Shown: piece by piece, positions 1 through 8,547 of the stretch
Layout of the letters: each line of letters begins with the position of its first letter
How positions within the stretch are numbered: position 1 is the stretch's first letter
Assembly (NCBI GenBank): GCA_948471055.1
Contig: CAOKQZ010000022.1
Coordinates: forward strand, 1-33,735
From: an uncultured Clostridium sp.
GTDB lineage: Bacteria > Bacillota > Clostridia > TANB77 > CAG-508
Reading direction: 5' to 3'
Length of the DNA stretch: 33,735 bases
Made by a program: the position numbers and the translations under genes
Notes under the pieces: generated by a model
What the model was told of the DNA's origin: nothing
The model's database searches: none
Seen by the model: only the letters and a program-made list of their open reading frames with translations

Positions 1-186
1 AAAGAAAACCAAGGCAAAATGCAAGAAGACATTGCCGAATTAAAAGAAAACCAAGGCAAAATGCAAGAAGACATTGCCGAGTTAAAAGAAAATCAAGGCA
101 AAATGCAAGAAGATATTGCCGAATTAAAAGAAAACCAAGGCAAAATGCAAGAAGACATTGCCGAATTAAAAGAAAACCAAGATAAA
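1..186 (+). repeat. Tandem 42-bp repeat inside the coiled-coil gene
   Basis: At least four consecutive 42-bp units with only scattered third-position changes (for example gccgaa/gccgag, gaaaac/gaaaat) encode the same 14-residue unit. The array enters the window from upstream, so total copy number is unknown. Near identity at DNA level suggests recent unit expansion or homogenisation. Confidence 0.9.
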
Positions 187-498
187 ATGGAACAAGTTAT
201 GATAGAGCAACAAGAAAAACAAAAAGAAATGTTCCAAACACAACTTATTATGATTGAAGATATTAGAGAACTAAAAGAAAATCAAACTACAATGATGAAA
301 GATATCAGTATGTTAAAGATAAATCAAAAGAAAATGATGAGGAGTATTAACACATTAAAAGGAAATCAAAAAGAAATAAAAAGAGATATTCGTTTGTTAC
401 AAAAAGGGCAAGAAAAACTAAATGACAGGATTGATGCGGTATTAATGGATGTTGATGTAATTGATGAAAAAACGAAAAAAATGCAGGCAGTGATTTAA
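1..498 (+). CDS. Coiled-coil repeat protein, 3' part (5' end outside window)
   Basis: The reading frame is open from base 1, so the true start lies upstream. The visible part is almost entirely charged heptad-type sequence. It opens with four near-identical 14-residue units (MQEDIAELKENQGK, two heptads each), then more diverged units of the same register (IRELKENQ, ISMLKINQ, INTLKGNQ, IRLLQKGQ). It ends DVIDEKTKKMQAVI before a TAA. No enzymatic motif, membrane segment or signal is visible in this part. Long parallel coiled coils of this kind occur in many Clostridia proteins of unknown role, so no function is assigned. A hairpin terminator follows directly. That the region is coding and forms a coiled coil is secure; the role is unknown. 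Confidence 0.8.
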   Translation, partial: KENQGKMQEDIAELKENQGKMQEDIAELKENQGKMQEDIAELKENQGKMQEDIAELKENQDKMEQVMIEQQEKQKEMFQTQLIMIEDIRELKENQTTMMKDISMLKINQKKMMRSINTLKGNQKEIKRDIRLLQKGQEKLNDRIDAVLMDVDVIDEKTKKMQAVI

Positions 499-509
499 GT
501 TCGATAGAA

Positions 510-532
510 GAAAAGTAAGGGACTTACTTTTC
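510..532 (+). terminator. Rho-independent terminator after the coiled-coil gene
   Basis: A 10-bp perfect stem (gaaaagtaag / cttacttttc) with a 3-nt loop lies 12 bp after the stop codon, followed by gttattt. The remainder up to mutL (533-690) is very AT rich and carries no gene. Confidence 0.75.
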
Positions 533-651
533 GTTATTTCAAAAGTTTACTACTCGTAAATTTATTTAAAAATCAAAAACAAATTAAAAAATCATTCATG
601 AAAAATCAATAAATTATTCCAAAAAACTATACAAAAAATAATAATAAATGA

Positions 652-657
652 TATAAT
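652..657 (+). promoter_or_regulatory. Probable -10 element upstream of mutL
   Basis: A perfect TATAAT lies 39 bp before the mutL start. No convincing TTGACA is present 16-18 bp upstream, so the assignment rests on the -10 alone. Confidence 0.45.
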
Positions 658-696
658 CCATATAAAGTGAAGAATTAGAAAGAAGAGGATATTGAT

Positions 697-3339
697 ATGG
701 GTAATATTGTATTATTAGATGAACTAACCATTAACAAAATTGCAGCAGGAGAAGTAATTGAAAGACCAGCCTCTGTCGTAAAAGAAATGGTAGAAAATTC
801 AATTGATGCAGGAGCAACCAATATTAACATAGAAATTCGTAATGGAGGAATTTCGTATATTCGCATTTCCGATAATGGAAAAGGAATTGCAAAAGATGAT
901 ATGGAGATTGCTTTTGAAAGACATGCGACTAGTAAAATTAGAAGTGCCAGTGACTTAAACCTTGTAAAAACAATGGGATTTCGTGGTGAGGCATTAGCAA
1001 GTATTGCAGCAATTGCCAATGTGGAAATGATTTCCAAAACAGCTACTGGAGAAACCGGAAATCGAATTGTCGTAGAAGCAGGAAAAGTGCTATCAGAAGA
1101 AGAAACCGGTTGCCCACAAGGAACGACCATTACGGTACAAAATCTGTTTTTTAATACCCCTGTTCGTTATAAATTCTTAAAAAAAGACTATACCGAATCG
1201 GGCTATATTGAAGATACCATTACAAGACTTGCTTTGGTCAATCCAGAAATTGCTTTCAAATTAATTAATTCTGGAAAAACGATTTTGCAAACCTCTGGAA
1301 ATGGAAATTTGCAAGATGTGATTTATGCGATTTATGGTGGAGATATTGCAAGTAGTGTTGTTTCGGTGGATTATTCGTATGAAGATATTCATATTACAGG
1401 GGTTGTTGGAAAACCAGAAATTGCAAGGTCAAACCGAAGTAATCAGACTTTTTTTGTCAATAAAAGGTTTGTAAAAGATAAGACGTTATCTGGTGCTACA
1501 GAAAATAGTTTTAAAGGATTATTACCAATTGGAAAATATGGTTTCTTAATTTTAAATTTGGAGATAGATCCAGCAAAAGTGGACGTGAATGTACATCCAG
1601 CAAAACTAGAGGTTCGTTTTGAGGAAGAAAACAAAGTATTTAAAGCGGTATATCATGCCATTAAAGATACATTATTAAAAGCAGAATTAATTGCGAACAC
1701 AGAAAAAACACCAGAAATTACTCGTTATGAAGATAATGTATCTCCAAATCATAATACCAAATCTTCGATTACGGATTTGTTCCGAAAAATCAAAAAAGAG
1801 GACAAGGTAGAAGAAGTGCATAATGAGGTAAATGTGATTGAAGACATTTTCCAAAAAAGAGAAATAAAAGAGCAAGAAAAGCAAAACAGCGAAGAAAAGA
1901 AGATGGATGTATTTAAAGAATTAATGGCAATGCAAAAAAGGCTAAAAGAAGAAGCCCAAAATGATGCAAGTCTAAAAACCAATATTGATAAGCTAATTAC
2001 CGATACTCAAAAAATGGGGCTAGTAGAAGATAAAGAAGGGAATGTCATATTGCCAAAAGACAATTCCCAAACGCAAAGTTTGGAAAATGAGCAAAACCAA
2101 GAAGACGGAAAAAAAGCCCAAAGCCAGAATGAAAATGGAGCCATAGGGCAAAGCGAAACTAAAAGACTAGAAGAAATAAATACAGGAATATTAAGCGAAA
2201 CATTGGATATGCCTAGTGTAGACACTGTAATTGGAAATATCAAATATGATAACAAATTGGTAATAAAACCAGAAACGAGTTTAAAACAAAAAAATGAACC
2301 AACAGACTTAATGGCAAAAAAAGAAGAACCACAAAATCTAGTATTAAGAGAAGACAGTGAGGAATATAAAGCATTTTCATTTAAATATGACGACGAGCAA
2401 CCAAATAACGAGACAAGTAAAAACGATATAGATTTTAATAACGAAGCAGGTAAAGGCAATACAAACTTTAATGATGAAATAGATAAAAAGGAAGCTAATT
2501 TGCAAAATGATATAGATAAAAAAGAACAAACCAATCCGTTTTCTAGTAGTGAAATACAAGAAATGATTGAAAAATTAGAAAAAATGGACGATGTTCAAAA
2601 TAATCCAGAATTTGAAAATATGTATGAAAAAATATTTGGTAAATTACCAGCTTCTACCATTGAAGAACAAAACAAGGAAAAAGAAAAAATAAGTGCATAT
2701 GAGTTAATAAAAGAAGATAACAAAATATCCATGTTTGACGAAACAGAAGAATTAAAAAAGCCAACCTATAAATTTGTAGGAATTGCATTTCGTACCTATA
2801 TTATTATTGAAATTGAAAAAGAATTATACATTATTGACCAACACGCAGCGCATGAAAGAGTAATGTACGAAAAGGTAAAGAAAAATTATTATTCAGACGG
2901 TATCAAAGAATCGCAAATGTTATTATTACCAGATGTGATTACCTTAACACATAAAGAAATGGATATTTTACGAGATAATGCCGAAATGTTTGGAAATGCA
3001 GGTTTTGCCTTTGAGGAATTTGGAGAAAACACAATAAAACTAATGGGAGTTCCGAATATTTGTATCGATTTAGATACCAAAGAACTTTTCATGGAAACTT
3101 TAGATGAAATCAATACAGTGGCAAGAACTGCAAAACAAGAAATAGAAGAAAAATTTATTGCAACCGTTGCTTGTAAAGCAGCAGTAAAAGCACATATGGA
3201 TTTAACCGAGGAAGAAGTAGATAGCTTAATGAGTGAACTCTTAGAACTTCCTAACCCATTTACCTGCCCACACGGAAGACCAACGGCAATTCGCATGGAT
3301 AAAGACGATATTGAGAAAAAATTTGCAAGAAGAAAATAA
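697..3339 (+). CDS. mutL: DNA mismatch repair endonuclease MutL
   Basis: MutL couples mismatch recognition by MutS to strand incision. The N-terminal GHKL ATPase is clear: VENSIDAGA at residues 32-40, SDNGKGI near 57-64, GFRGEAL near 93-99. The C-terminal dimerisation/endonuclease domain has the metal-binding DQHAAHERVMYE (from residue 714), characteristic of MutL in bacteria lacking MutH, and CPHGRPT (from 857). The start ATG follows agaagagg. The protein is 880 residues, well over the usual 600-650; the excess is a low-complexity acidic/Lys/Asn/Gln linker at about 340-690. Only 11 bp separate its stop from the first possible start of the next gene. The in-frame Arg codons I read are CGT, CGC, CGA and AGA; none is CGG. 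Identification is firm. Confidence 0.97.
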   Translation: MGNIVLLDELTINKIAAGEVIERPASVVKEMVENSIDAGATNINIEIRNGGISYIRISDNGKGIAKDDMEIAFERHATSKIRSASDLNLVKTMGFRGEALASIAAIANVEMISKTATGETGNRIVVEAGKVLSEEETGCPQGTTITVQNLFFNTPVRYKFLKKDYTESGYIEDTITRLALVNPEIAFKLINSGKTILQTSGNGNLQDVIYAIYGGDIASSVVSVDYSYEDIHITGVVGKPEIARSNRSNQTFFVNKRFVKDKTLSGATENSFKGLLPIGKYGFLILNLEIDPAKVDVNVHPAKLEVRFEEENKVFKAVYHAIKDTLLKAELIANTEKTPEITRYEDNVSPNHNTKSSITDLFRKIKKEDKVEEVHNEVNVIEDIFQKREIKEQEKQNSEEKKMDVFKELMAMQKRLKEEAQNDASLKTNIDKLITDTQKMGLVEDKEGNVILPKDNSQTQSLENEQNQEDGKKAQSQNENGAIGQSETKRLEEINTGILSETLDMPSVDTVIGNIKYDNKLVIKPETSLKQKNEPTDLMAKKEEPQNLVLREDSEEYKAFSFKYDDEQPNNETSKNDIDFNNEAGKGNTNFNDEIDKKEANLQNDIDKKEQTNPFSSSEIQEMIEKLEKMDDVQNNPEFENMYEKIFGKLPASTIEEQNKEKEKISAYELIKEDNKISMFDETEELKKPTYKFVGIAFRTYIIIEIEKELYIIDQHAAHERVMYEKVKKNYYSDGIKESQMLLLPDVITLTHKEMDILRDNAEMFGNAGFAFEEFGENTIKLMGVPNICIDLDTKELFMETLDEINTVARTAKQEIEEKFIATVACKAAVKAHMDLTEEEVDSLMSELLELPNPFTCPHGRPTAIRMDKDDIEKKFARRK

Positions 3340-3410
3340 GAAAGTAAGTTTTGAAAAACGATATTCTACAAAGACAAACGAAAAATCCACAAAAGAAGGG
3401 AAGAAAGCAT

Positions 3411-3833
3411 ATGTTTATTATTGCAGTCATATCAATTGCTATTTACATTATCGCTATTTTAATGGTATCTACCAATATTTATGAATTTAAAAAAGAACAA
3501 AAATTAAATTTCATCATAATAGGAGTATTTGCGATTTTAATCATTACATGGATTATTGTAGCACTTAGCTCAAACGGCATACAAGTACAACAAGAAGGTT
3601 TTCTAAAAACGGCCAAAATGGTATCAGTACTACTTTTTGCACCAATTAATACGATTTTTGTGCTACCATATTTGGGAAATGTATTAAACAAATACAAACA
3701 AGAAAAAATAAAAGAAGACCAAGTAAGAAAAAGATTATTAATTTTAGGAATTGCGCTAATTATTGTAATCATTATAGAAGCAAATTATATAAAAACATTT
3801 GAAATAGGATTACTAGGAAATGTAATAAAATAA
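3411..3833 (+). CDS. Small integral membrane protein, unknown function
   Basis: About 140 residues with four hydrophobic segments: an N-terminal helix (FIIAVISIAIYIIAIL), a second around LNFIIIGVFAILIITWIIVAL, a third around VSVLLFAPINTIFVLPYLG and a C-terminal one (LLILGIALIIVIIIEANYI). A charged KYKQEKIKEDQVRKR loop precedes the last. The ATG at 3411 is preferred over an in-frame TTG at 3351, because aagaagggaag precedes the former and nothing convincing precedes the latter. It sits between mutL and miaA and is probably cotranscribed with both. I do not recognise a named family. Confidence 0.75.
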   Translation: MFIIAVISIAIYIIAILMVSTNIYEFKKEQKLNFIIIGVFAILIITWIIVALSSNGIQVQQEGFLKTAKMVSVLLFAPINTIFVLPYLGNVLNKYKQEKIKEDQVRKRLLILGIALIIVIIIEANYIKTFEIGLLGNVIK

Positions 3834-3855
3834 AAAGAGGAAAAGGAAAGTGCAA

Positions 3856-4780
3856 ATGAAAGAAAAAAAGCCTAAGGTAATTGTTATATGTGGACCAACG
3901 GCTTCTCGGGAAAACTGCCTTATCGATTGAAATTGCAAAACGTGTTCATGGGGAGATTGTTTCAGCAGACTCGATGCAGATTTATAAGGAAATGGATATT
4001 GGTAGTGCAAAACCGACGAAGGAAGAAATGGAAGGAATACCACATTATTTATTGGATTTTGTGTCACCAAAAGAGCGATATAGTGTAGCCGATTATAAAA
4101 AAGAAGCCACAAAAGCGATAGAAGAAATCTTGAAAAAAGGCAAAACGCCTATTGTTGTGGGTGGGACAGGTTTATACATTGATGCCCTTATTTACAATAT
4201 CGATTACCCAGAAATTGAATTTGATGAAACGTATCGAAAACAGCTAGAAAGAAGAGTAGAACAAGAAGGATTACCATCTCTTTATGAAGAAGCGAACCAA
4301 ATTGATGAACAAGCCATGAAACGAATTAGTCCAAATGACCAAAAACGAATATTACGTGTTTTAGAAGTATATCATCAAACAGGAAAAACGAAAACCGAGC
4401 AAGAGTTAATGTCAAGACAAAAAGAAGTGCCATATGATTATCAAGTTTATGCACTTACCATGCCAAGAGAACAATTATATGACCGTATTAATAAAAGAGT
4501 GGATATTATGCTTGAACAAGGACTTGTAGAAGAAGTAAAAAAAATCCTTGAAACATATCCAGAAATTCCAACTGCTATGCAAGCCTTAGGATATAAAGAA
4601 ATAAAAGAGTATTTAGAAGGAAATGTAGAAAAAGAAGAAGCCATAGAAACCATAAAACAAGAAACCAGAAGATATGCCAAAAGGCAATTAACTTGGTTTC
4701 GAAAAAATAAACAAACAAAATGGTTAGACGCAAACCAAAACAAAGAAAATATTAAAATCATATTGGAGGGTATGAATTGA
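3856..4780 (+). CDS. miaA: tRNA dimethylallyltransferase MiaA, read through a CGG +1 frameshift
   Basis: MiaA transfers a dimethylallyl group to N6 of A37 in tRNAs reading UNN codons. Translation from ATG 3856 (after aaaaggaaag) gives MKEKKPKVIVICGPTAS. The next zero-frame codon is CGG at 3907, and the zero frame stops about eight codons later. Skipping C3907 gives GPTAS-GKTAL, the family's P-loop, followed by SADSMQIYKEMDIGSAKPT and GGTGLYIDALI in one uninterrupted frame. The product would be 307 residues, the family's usual size. Both sides of the junction are conserved MiaA sequence and the P-loop is split exactly at its glycine, so initiation inside the gene would not give an active enzyme. 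The stop overlaps the TTG start of the next gene. Confidence 0.93.
3907..3910 (+). other. CGG recoding site 1 (CGGG) in miaA
   Basis: Zero frame reads gct tct CGG gaa aac. Conserved sequence needs gct tct (c) ggg aaa act, that is A-S-G-K-T. The apparent extra base is C3907, and glycine 18 of the P-loop is the residue produced. Confidence 0.85.
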
Positions 4781-6073
4781 GAAAAATAGGGAAAGATAAT
4801 AAAGTACCTGAAAGCAAACCAAGACAAAAAAACAAGAAAAAAGTAGCAGTTGCTTATGGTATTGGAATTCTTATTTTAATCTATTTTGTATATGCGATTA
4901 TACAATTAATTATGAAGCCAACCGATGTTATTGCCATTGCGAATGGCAATTTATCAGAAGAAGAAAGTGCGGTTCGGCTATGTCATCCGAGAAGAGACGG
5001 TCATACAGGGAGACAACTATAAAAATGGAATGGTTCAAATTAAGGCAGAGGGAGAAAGAGTAGCAAAAGATGACCCCGTTTTTCGATATTATAGCAATAA
5101 TGAAGAAACCTTAGTAAAAAAAATACAAGAACTGGATATTAAAATACAAGAAGCAATGGCAAACGAAACCAATTTCTTTTCTAATGATATCAAATTATTA
5201 GAAAACCAAATCCAAGAAAAATTGGTGGAATTAGAAACCCTAAATGATATACAAAAAATCGCACAATATAAAAAGGATATTAATACAAGGATTACGAAAA
5301 AGGCAAAAGTAGCAGGAGAATTGAGTCCAGCGGGTTCATATATTCGTAAATTAATTGAAGAAAGAAGCAACTATGAAAACACACTAAACTCCGGTTCCCA
5401 GTACATTACAGCGCCAACTAGCGGAATTGTATCTTACCGTGTGGATGGGTTAGAAGAAGTTTTAACACCAGACTCCTTTTCGAGTTTAAACACAAAATTA
5501 TTAGAGGACTTGAATTTAAAAACAGGAGAAATTGTAGCTGGGAATGAAAAAAGCGGAAAAATTGTAAATAATTTTGAGGGATATATTGCGACAAGCTTAG
5601 ATACTAAGAAAGCAAAAGAAGCACAAATTGGAGATAGTGTTACTCTTCGATTATCCAATAGTGAAGAAATACAAGCAAAAATAGCTTACATGGTAGAGGA
5701 AGAGAACGAAAAATTACTTGTATTTAAAATCAATGCAGGGTTAGAGTTATTGGCAAATTATCGAAAAATTACGTTTGATATTATTTGGTGGAGTTACAAA
5801 GGTTTAAAAGTACCAAATACGGCACTCATTTCAGAACTTGCCAAAGAAGGAAGCATGGAAGAAGGAAATGACATTTATTTTGTAATTCGAAATCGAGCAG
5901 GATATACCGATAAAATACCAGTAAAAATATTAAAACAAAATTCGTCTTATTCCATTATTACAAACTATGAATCGACAGAGTTAAAGGAAAAATGGGGGTA
6001 TACGGGTGAGGAAGTAAAGAAATTAAATCGTGTTGTACTCCATGATGAGATTATGATTCACCCCAAAACGTAA
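4777..6073 (+). CDS. HlyD-like membrane-anchored adaptor protein, read through a CGG +1 frameshift
   Basis: The TTG start at 4777 follows ggaggg and overlaps the miaA stop, suggesting translational coupling. The N-terminus is basic and then has one transmembrane helix (about residues 23-46). A HlyD/biotinyl-lipoyl-like layout follows: a first beta part (VIREETVIQG), a coiled-coil hairpin (LVKKIQELDIKIQE to IRKLIEERSNYENTL), and a second beta part (TAPTSGIVSYRVDG). The zero frame hits CGG at 4975 after LSEEESAV and ends at 5022. Skipping the C gives SAV-GYVIREETV and stays open to 6073, for 431 residues in all. No transporter partner is adjacent; the position before sepF may mean an envelope or division role, but this is inference. 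Confidence 0.8.
4975..4978 (+). other. CGG recoding site 2 (CGGC) in the HlyD-like gene
   Basis: Zero frame reads gcg gtt CGG cta tgt. The continuing frame reads gcg gtt (c) ggc tat gtc, A-V-G-Y-V. The shifted base is C4975, codon 67. Confidence 0.8.
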
Positions 6074-6127
6074 TATTACAAAAATATTACAAAACAATTA
6101 AAATTATATTACAATTCAGGAAATGTA

Positions 6128-6156
6128 TTGACAAGATACGAAAAAAGTAAGATACT
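6128..6156 (+). promoter_or_regulatory. Sigma-A type promoter for sepF
   Basis: TTGACA at 6128-6133, a 17-bp spacer, then gatact at 6151-6156. The sepF start codon is about 40 bp downstream. Confidence 0.65.
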
Positions 6157-6194
6157 TATGATACATACCAAGGAGAAAAATTAGGAGGTTAAAA

Positions 6195-6662
6195 ATGGCA
6201 GGAGCTGTAATGAATAAAATTTGGGATTTTTTAGGAATGGATAATGCGGCAGAAGAGGAAGAATTAGACGATAGAGCATATGATTATGATTACGAAGAAG
6301 AGGATGAAGAACAAGAACCAAAAACAATTTTTGGAAGAAAACAAAAAATAGTAAACATGCCACAAACACAACAAGTAAGAATGGTAATATCACAACCAAC
6401 CACATTTGAACAATCAGAAGAAATTTGTAATTATTTAAAAGAAAGAAAATCAGTAATTGTGAATTTAGAATATGTAAATAAAGATGTAGCAAGAAGAATT
6501 GTCGACTTTATTAGTGGGTCAGTACATGCCCTAGATGGACATATTCAAAAAATATCAAATTCAATCTTTTTAATTGCTCCAACGAACTATGAAATTGCAA
6601 ATGAAATGGCAAGAGAAGAAATTAAGAATCGATTATCTGTTTCATGGCTAAAGAATAACTAA
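6195..6662 (+). CDS. sepF: Cell division protein SepF
   Basis: SepF tethers FtsZ filaments to the membrane in Gram-positive bacteria. The 155-residue product has the family layout: an N-terminal amphipathic membrane-binding segment (NKIWDFLGM), an acidic linker (about residues 20-38), then the compact FtsZ-binding domain. That domain carries RMVISQPTTFEQSEEICNYL, the VIVNLEYVNKDVARRIVDFISG core and the HALDGHIQKISNSIFLIAPTNYEI tail. The start follows ttaggaggt at good spacing. It has its own promoter and terminator. Its neighbour is a DivIVA-like gene, a pairing typical of the ylm/sepF division cluster. Confidence 0.95.
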   Translation: MAGAVMNKIWDFLGMDNAAEEEELDDRAYDYDYEEEDEEQEPKTIFGRKQKIVNMPQTQQVRMVISQPTTFEQSEEICNYLKERKSVIVNLEYVNKDVARRIVDFISGSVHALDGHIQKISNSIFLIAPTNYEIANEMAREEIKNRLSVSWLKNN

Positions 6663-6670
6663 GAATACAT

Positions 6671-6724
6671 AAAAGTCGGGGATGGGCATCAGAAAAAATC
6701 TGATAAAACAGTCCGACTTTTTTA
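6671..6724 (+). terminator. Terminator after sepF
   Basis: The arms aaaagtcgg and ccgacttttttaa enclose an inner inverted repeat (atcaga / tctgat), and the 3' arm runs into a T tract. Confidence 0.8.
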
Positions 6725-6729
6725 AGCAC

Positions 6730-6772
6730 TTGTAGAGGCGAATGTTGTCATACAATATTTTGCCCCTACAAA
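6730..6772. repeat. Small inverted-repeat element (gtagGGGC-type)
   Basis: ttgtagaggcgaa at the left and ttgcccctacaa at the right form imperfect inverted ends around a short AT-rich core. The sequence lies between the sepF terminator and the next gene and is richer in GC than its flanks. A related gtaggg/ccctac end pair occurs at 31258-31334, suggesting a short repeat family. No gene lies in the gap. Confidence 0.5.
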
Positions 6773-6872
6773 TTGATATTTTATTCTAATGCATAAATGA
6801 ATTTGTAGCAATTGCAAAAGGTGACAAGTTAGGTCATTTATGTTTGGTAAAAAAGTAAAGGAGGAAGGAACC

Positions 6873-7322
6873 ATGTTAACACCATTAGAAATTGAAAATA
6901 AAAAATTTTCAAAGCAAATGATGAATGGGTATCATGTAGATGAAGTAGATGAATTTTTAGATATCTTAACAGCAGATTACGAAAAATTATATAAAGAAAA
7001 CGCAGAATCACGCGAAAAATTAGAACAATTAACCCAAGATGTGTCACATTACAAAACCATTGAAAATACCTTACAAAGCACCTTAATGATGGCACAATCT
7101 ACTGCAGAAGAAGTAAAAAACGTAGCACGTCAGCAAGCAGAACAAATTATTAATGATGCACAAGCAAATGCAAGACAAGAAATTGTCAATTTAGAACAAG
7201 AAATCTTACTAAAGAAAAAGGAATTAGAAGATGCACAAAAACAATTTGACATTTATAAAGCAAAAATGGAATCATTGCTAATTTCTCAACTTGAAATATT
7301 AAAAGATATTAATAAAGATTAA
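6873..7322 (+). CDS. DivIVA-domain cell division/polarity protein
   Basis: About 149 residues. The N-terminus MLTPLEIENKKFSKQMMNGYHVDEVDEFLDIL is the DivIVA lipid-binding motif, with the G-Y-x-x-x-E-V-D-E-F-L signature near residues 18-29. The rest is a long coiled coil (YEKLYKENAESREKLEQL onward), giving the crescent-shaped dimer typical of DivIVA/GpsB. The start at 6873 is preferred over an in-frame ATG at 6840, because aaaggagg sits just before 6873 and the domain begins there. It follows sepF, as in many Bacillota division clusters. Whether it is true DivIVA or a GpsB-like paralogue cannot be settled here. Confidence 0.9.
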   Translation: MLTPLEIENKKFSKQMMNGYHVDEVDEFLDILTADYEKLYKENAESREKLEQLTQDVSHYKTIENTLQSTLMMAQSTAEEVKNVARQQAEQIINDAQANARQEIVNLEQEILLKKKELEDAQKQFDIYKAKMESLLISQLEILKDINKD

Positions 7323-7337
7323 GAAAAACAGAAGAAA

Positions 7338-7368
7338 AAGACAGAGAAAAATCGTTCTCTGTCTTTTG
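7338..7368 (+). terminator. Terminator after the DivIVA-like gene
   Basis: aaagacagaga and tctctgtcttt form an 11-bp stem with a short loop (aaaatcgt), ending in tttt. Confidence 0.85.
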
Positions 7369-7390
7369 CCGTCTTTATTACAAAAATGTT

Positions 7391-7448
7391 AAATGTATGT
7401 TACATTTACGTGTTTGGTATTGACTTATGGGGGAAAACTAAATAAAAT
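7391..7448 (+). promoter_or_regulatory. Promoter with an upstream palindrome before rsmD
   Basis: TTGACT at 7420-7425, a 17-bp spacer and TAAAAT at 7443-7448 make a good sigma-A promoter. Just upstream, aaatgta-tgt-tacattt (7391-7407) is a perfect interrupted palindrome that could be a regulator site. The promoter call is solid; the operator is inference. Confidence 0.6.
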
Positions 7449-7473
7449 AGTAATATCAAAAAGAGGGAGAAAA

Positions 7474-8031
7474 ATGCGAGTAATTAGTGGAACAGCCAAA
7501 GGGACTGTTTTGTATTCCTTAGAGGGAGATGCAACAAGACCAACATTAGACCGAGTAAAAGAAGCACTATTTAATATTATTCAGACCAAAATACCAGAAG
7601 CTGAAATATTAGATTTATTTTCGGGAAGTGGTGCTTTAGGAATTGAAGCTTTAAGTAGAGGGGCTAAAAAAGCAGTGTTATGTGACAAATCGAAAAAAGC
7701 CATGTATATCATAAACCAAAACTTAGAAAAAACACATTTAAAAGGACAAGCACTTCTAATACAAGAGGATTACAAAATAGCACTAAACTCTCTAAAAGAA
7801 CGATTTCAATTTGATATTATCTTTTTAGACCCACCATATGCCAAAGATTTTGCTAAGATAGCAGTAGAAAAAATAATAGAATTTGAACTATTAAAACAAG
7901 ACGGAATGATGATAATTGAAACCGATGAAGAAGAAAGAATGTTAGAACAAATAAAAGACTTAAATGTCATTGTGAAAGATATAAGAAAATATGGAAGAGT
8001 TCATATCATTTTCTTAAATCGAAAGGGGTAA
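7474..8031 (+). CDS. rsmD: 16S rRNA (guanine-966-N2)-methyltransferase RsmD
   Basis: RsmD methylates G966 of 16S rRNA using S-adenosylmethionine. The N-terminus MRVISGTAKG is the family's RI(I/S)xGxxxG start, followed by TRPTLDRVKEALFNI. The SAM-binding loop is LDLFSGSGALGIEALSRGA (from about residue 47), and the catalytic DPPY is in IFLDPPYAKDF. At 185 residues it matches family size. The ATG at 7474 follows gagggag; an upstream in-frame ATG at 7393 would overlap the promoter and add unrelated sequence. The next gene starts 3 bp after the stop, so the two form an operon. Confidence 0.95.
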   Translation: MRVISGTAKGTVLYSLEGDATRPTLDRVKEALFNIIQTKIPEAEILDLFSGSGALGIEALSRGAKKAVLCDKSKKAMYIINQNLEKTHLKGQALLIQEDYKIALNSLKERFQFDIIFLDPPYAKDFAKIAVEKIIEFELLKQDGMMIIETDEEERMLEQIKDLNVIVKDIRKYGRVHIIFLNRKG

Positions 8032-8034
8032 GAA

Positions 8035-8472
8035 ATGGAATTATTTACATTACTAGAAACATTAGAAGAAATGCTAGAAAATAGTAAAACCGTACCGTTT
8101 TCTGGAAAAGCCATAATTGAAAAAGAAGAGATGTTAGATATTATTAAAGAAATAAGAATTAAACTACCAGATGAACTAAAACAGGCAAAATGGGTAAAAG
8201 AAGAAAGACAACGTATTTTAGTAGAAGCTAATAAAGAAGCAGAAGACATTGTAAAAGAAGCAGAAAATAGAATTATTTCCATGATAGACGAACACGAAAT
8301 CACAAGAAAAGCATATGAACAAAAAGCACAAATCATAGAAACTGCAAATGAAATGTCAAGAGAAATTTCAAAAGGCACCAAAGATTATGCAGATAATCTG
8401 TTAGGAAACATTGAAGTAGTTCTTGGAGATGCGTTGAAGATGATACAGAATAATAGGAGAGAATTGCAATAA
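8035..8472 (+). CDS. Coiled-coil protein of the ATP-synthase-B-like type found next to rsmD
   Basis: A 145-residue soluble, charged protein. An N-terminal segment (FTLLETLEEMLENSKTVPFSGKAII) is followed by a long helix (WVKEERQRILVEANKEAEDIVKEAENRI) resembling the b-subunit stalk of F-type ATPases and DivIVA tails. A second helix follows to the end. No membrane segment is present, so it is not a real AtpF. It lies 3 bp after rsmD and ends at a terminator. Similar short helical proteins occur beside rsmD/coaD in Clostridia, with no role I know of. Confidence 0.8.
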   Translation: MELFTLLETLEEMLENSKTVPFSGKAIIEKEEMLDIIKEIRIKLPDELKQAKWVKEERQRILVEANKEAEDIVKEAENRIISMIDEHEITRKAYEQKAQIIETANEMSREISKGTKDYADNLLGNIEVVLGDALKMIQNNRRELQ

Positions 8473-8477
8473 GGTAG

Positions 8478-8512
8478 AGAAAAAGCGAGATAAAATCTTG
8501 CTTTTTTTGATG
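8478..8512 (+). terminator. Terminator after the coiled-coil gene
   Basis: aaaaagcgaga and tcttgcttttttt form a stem with one mismatch around a short loop, with a seven-T run. Confidence 0.75.
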
Positions 8513-8547
8513 GCATATAGTAGAATGAAAACGAGGAGGTAGTTACC

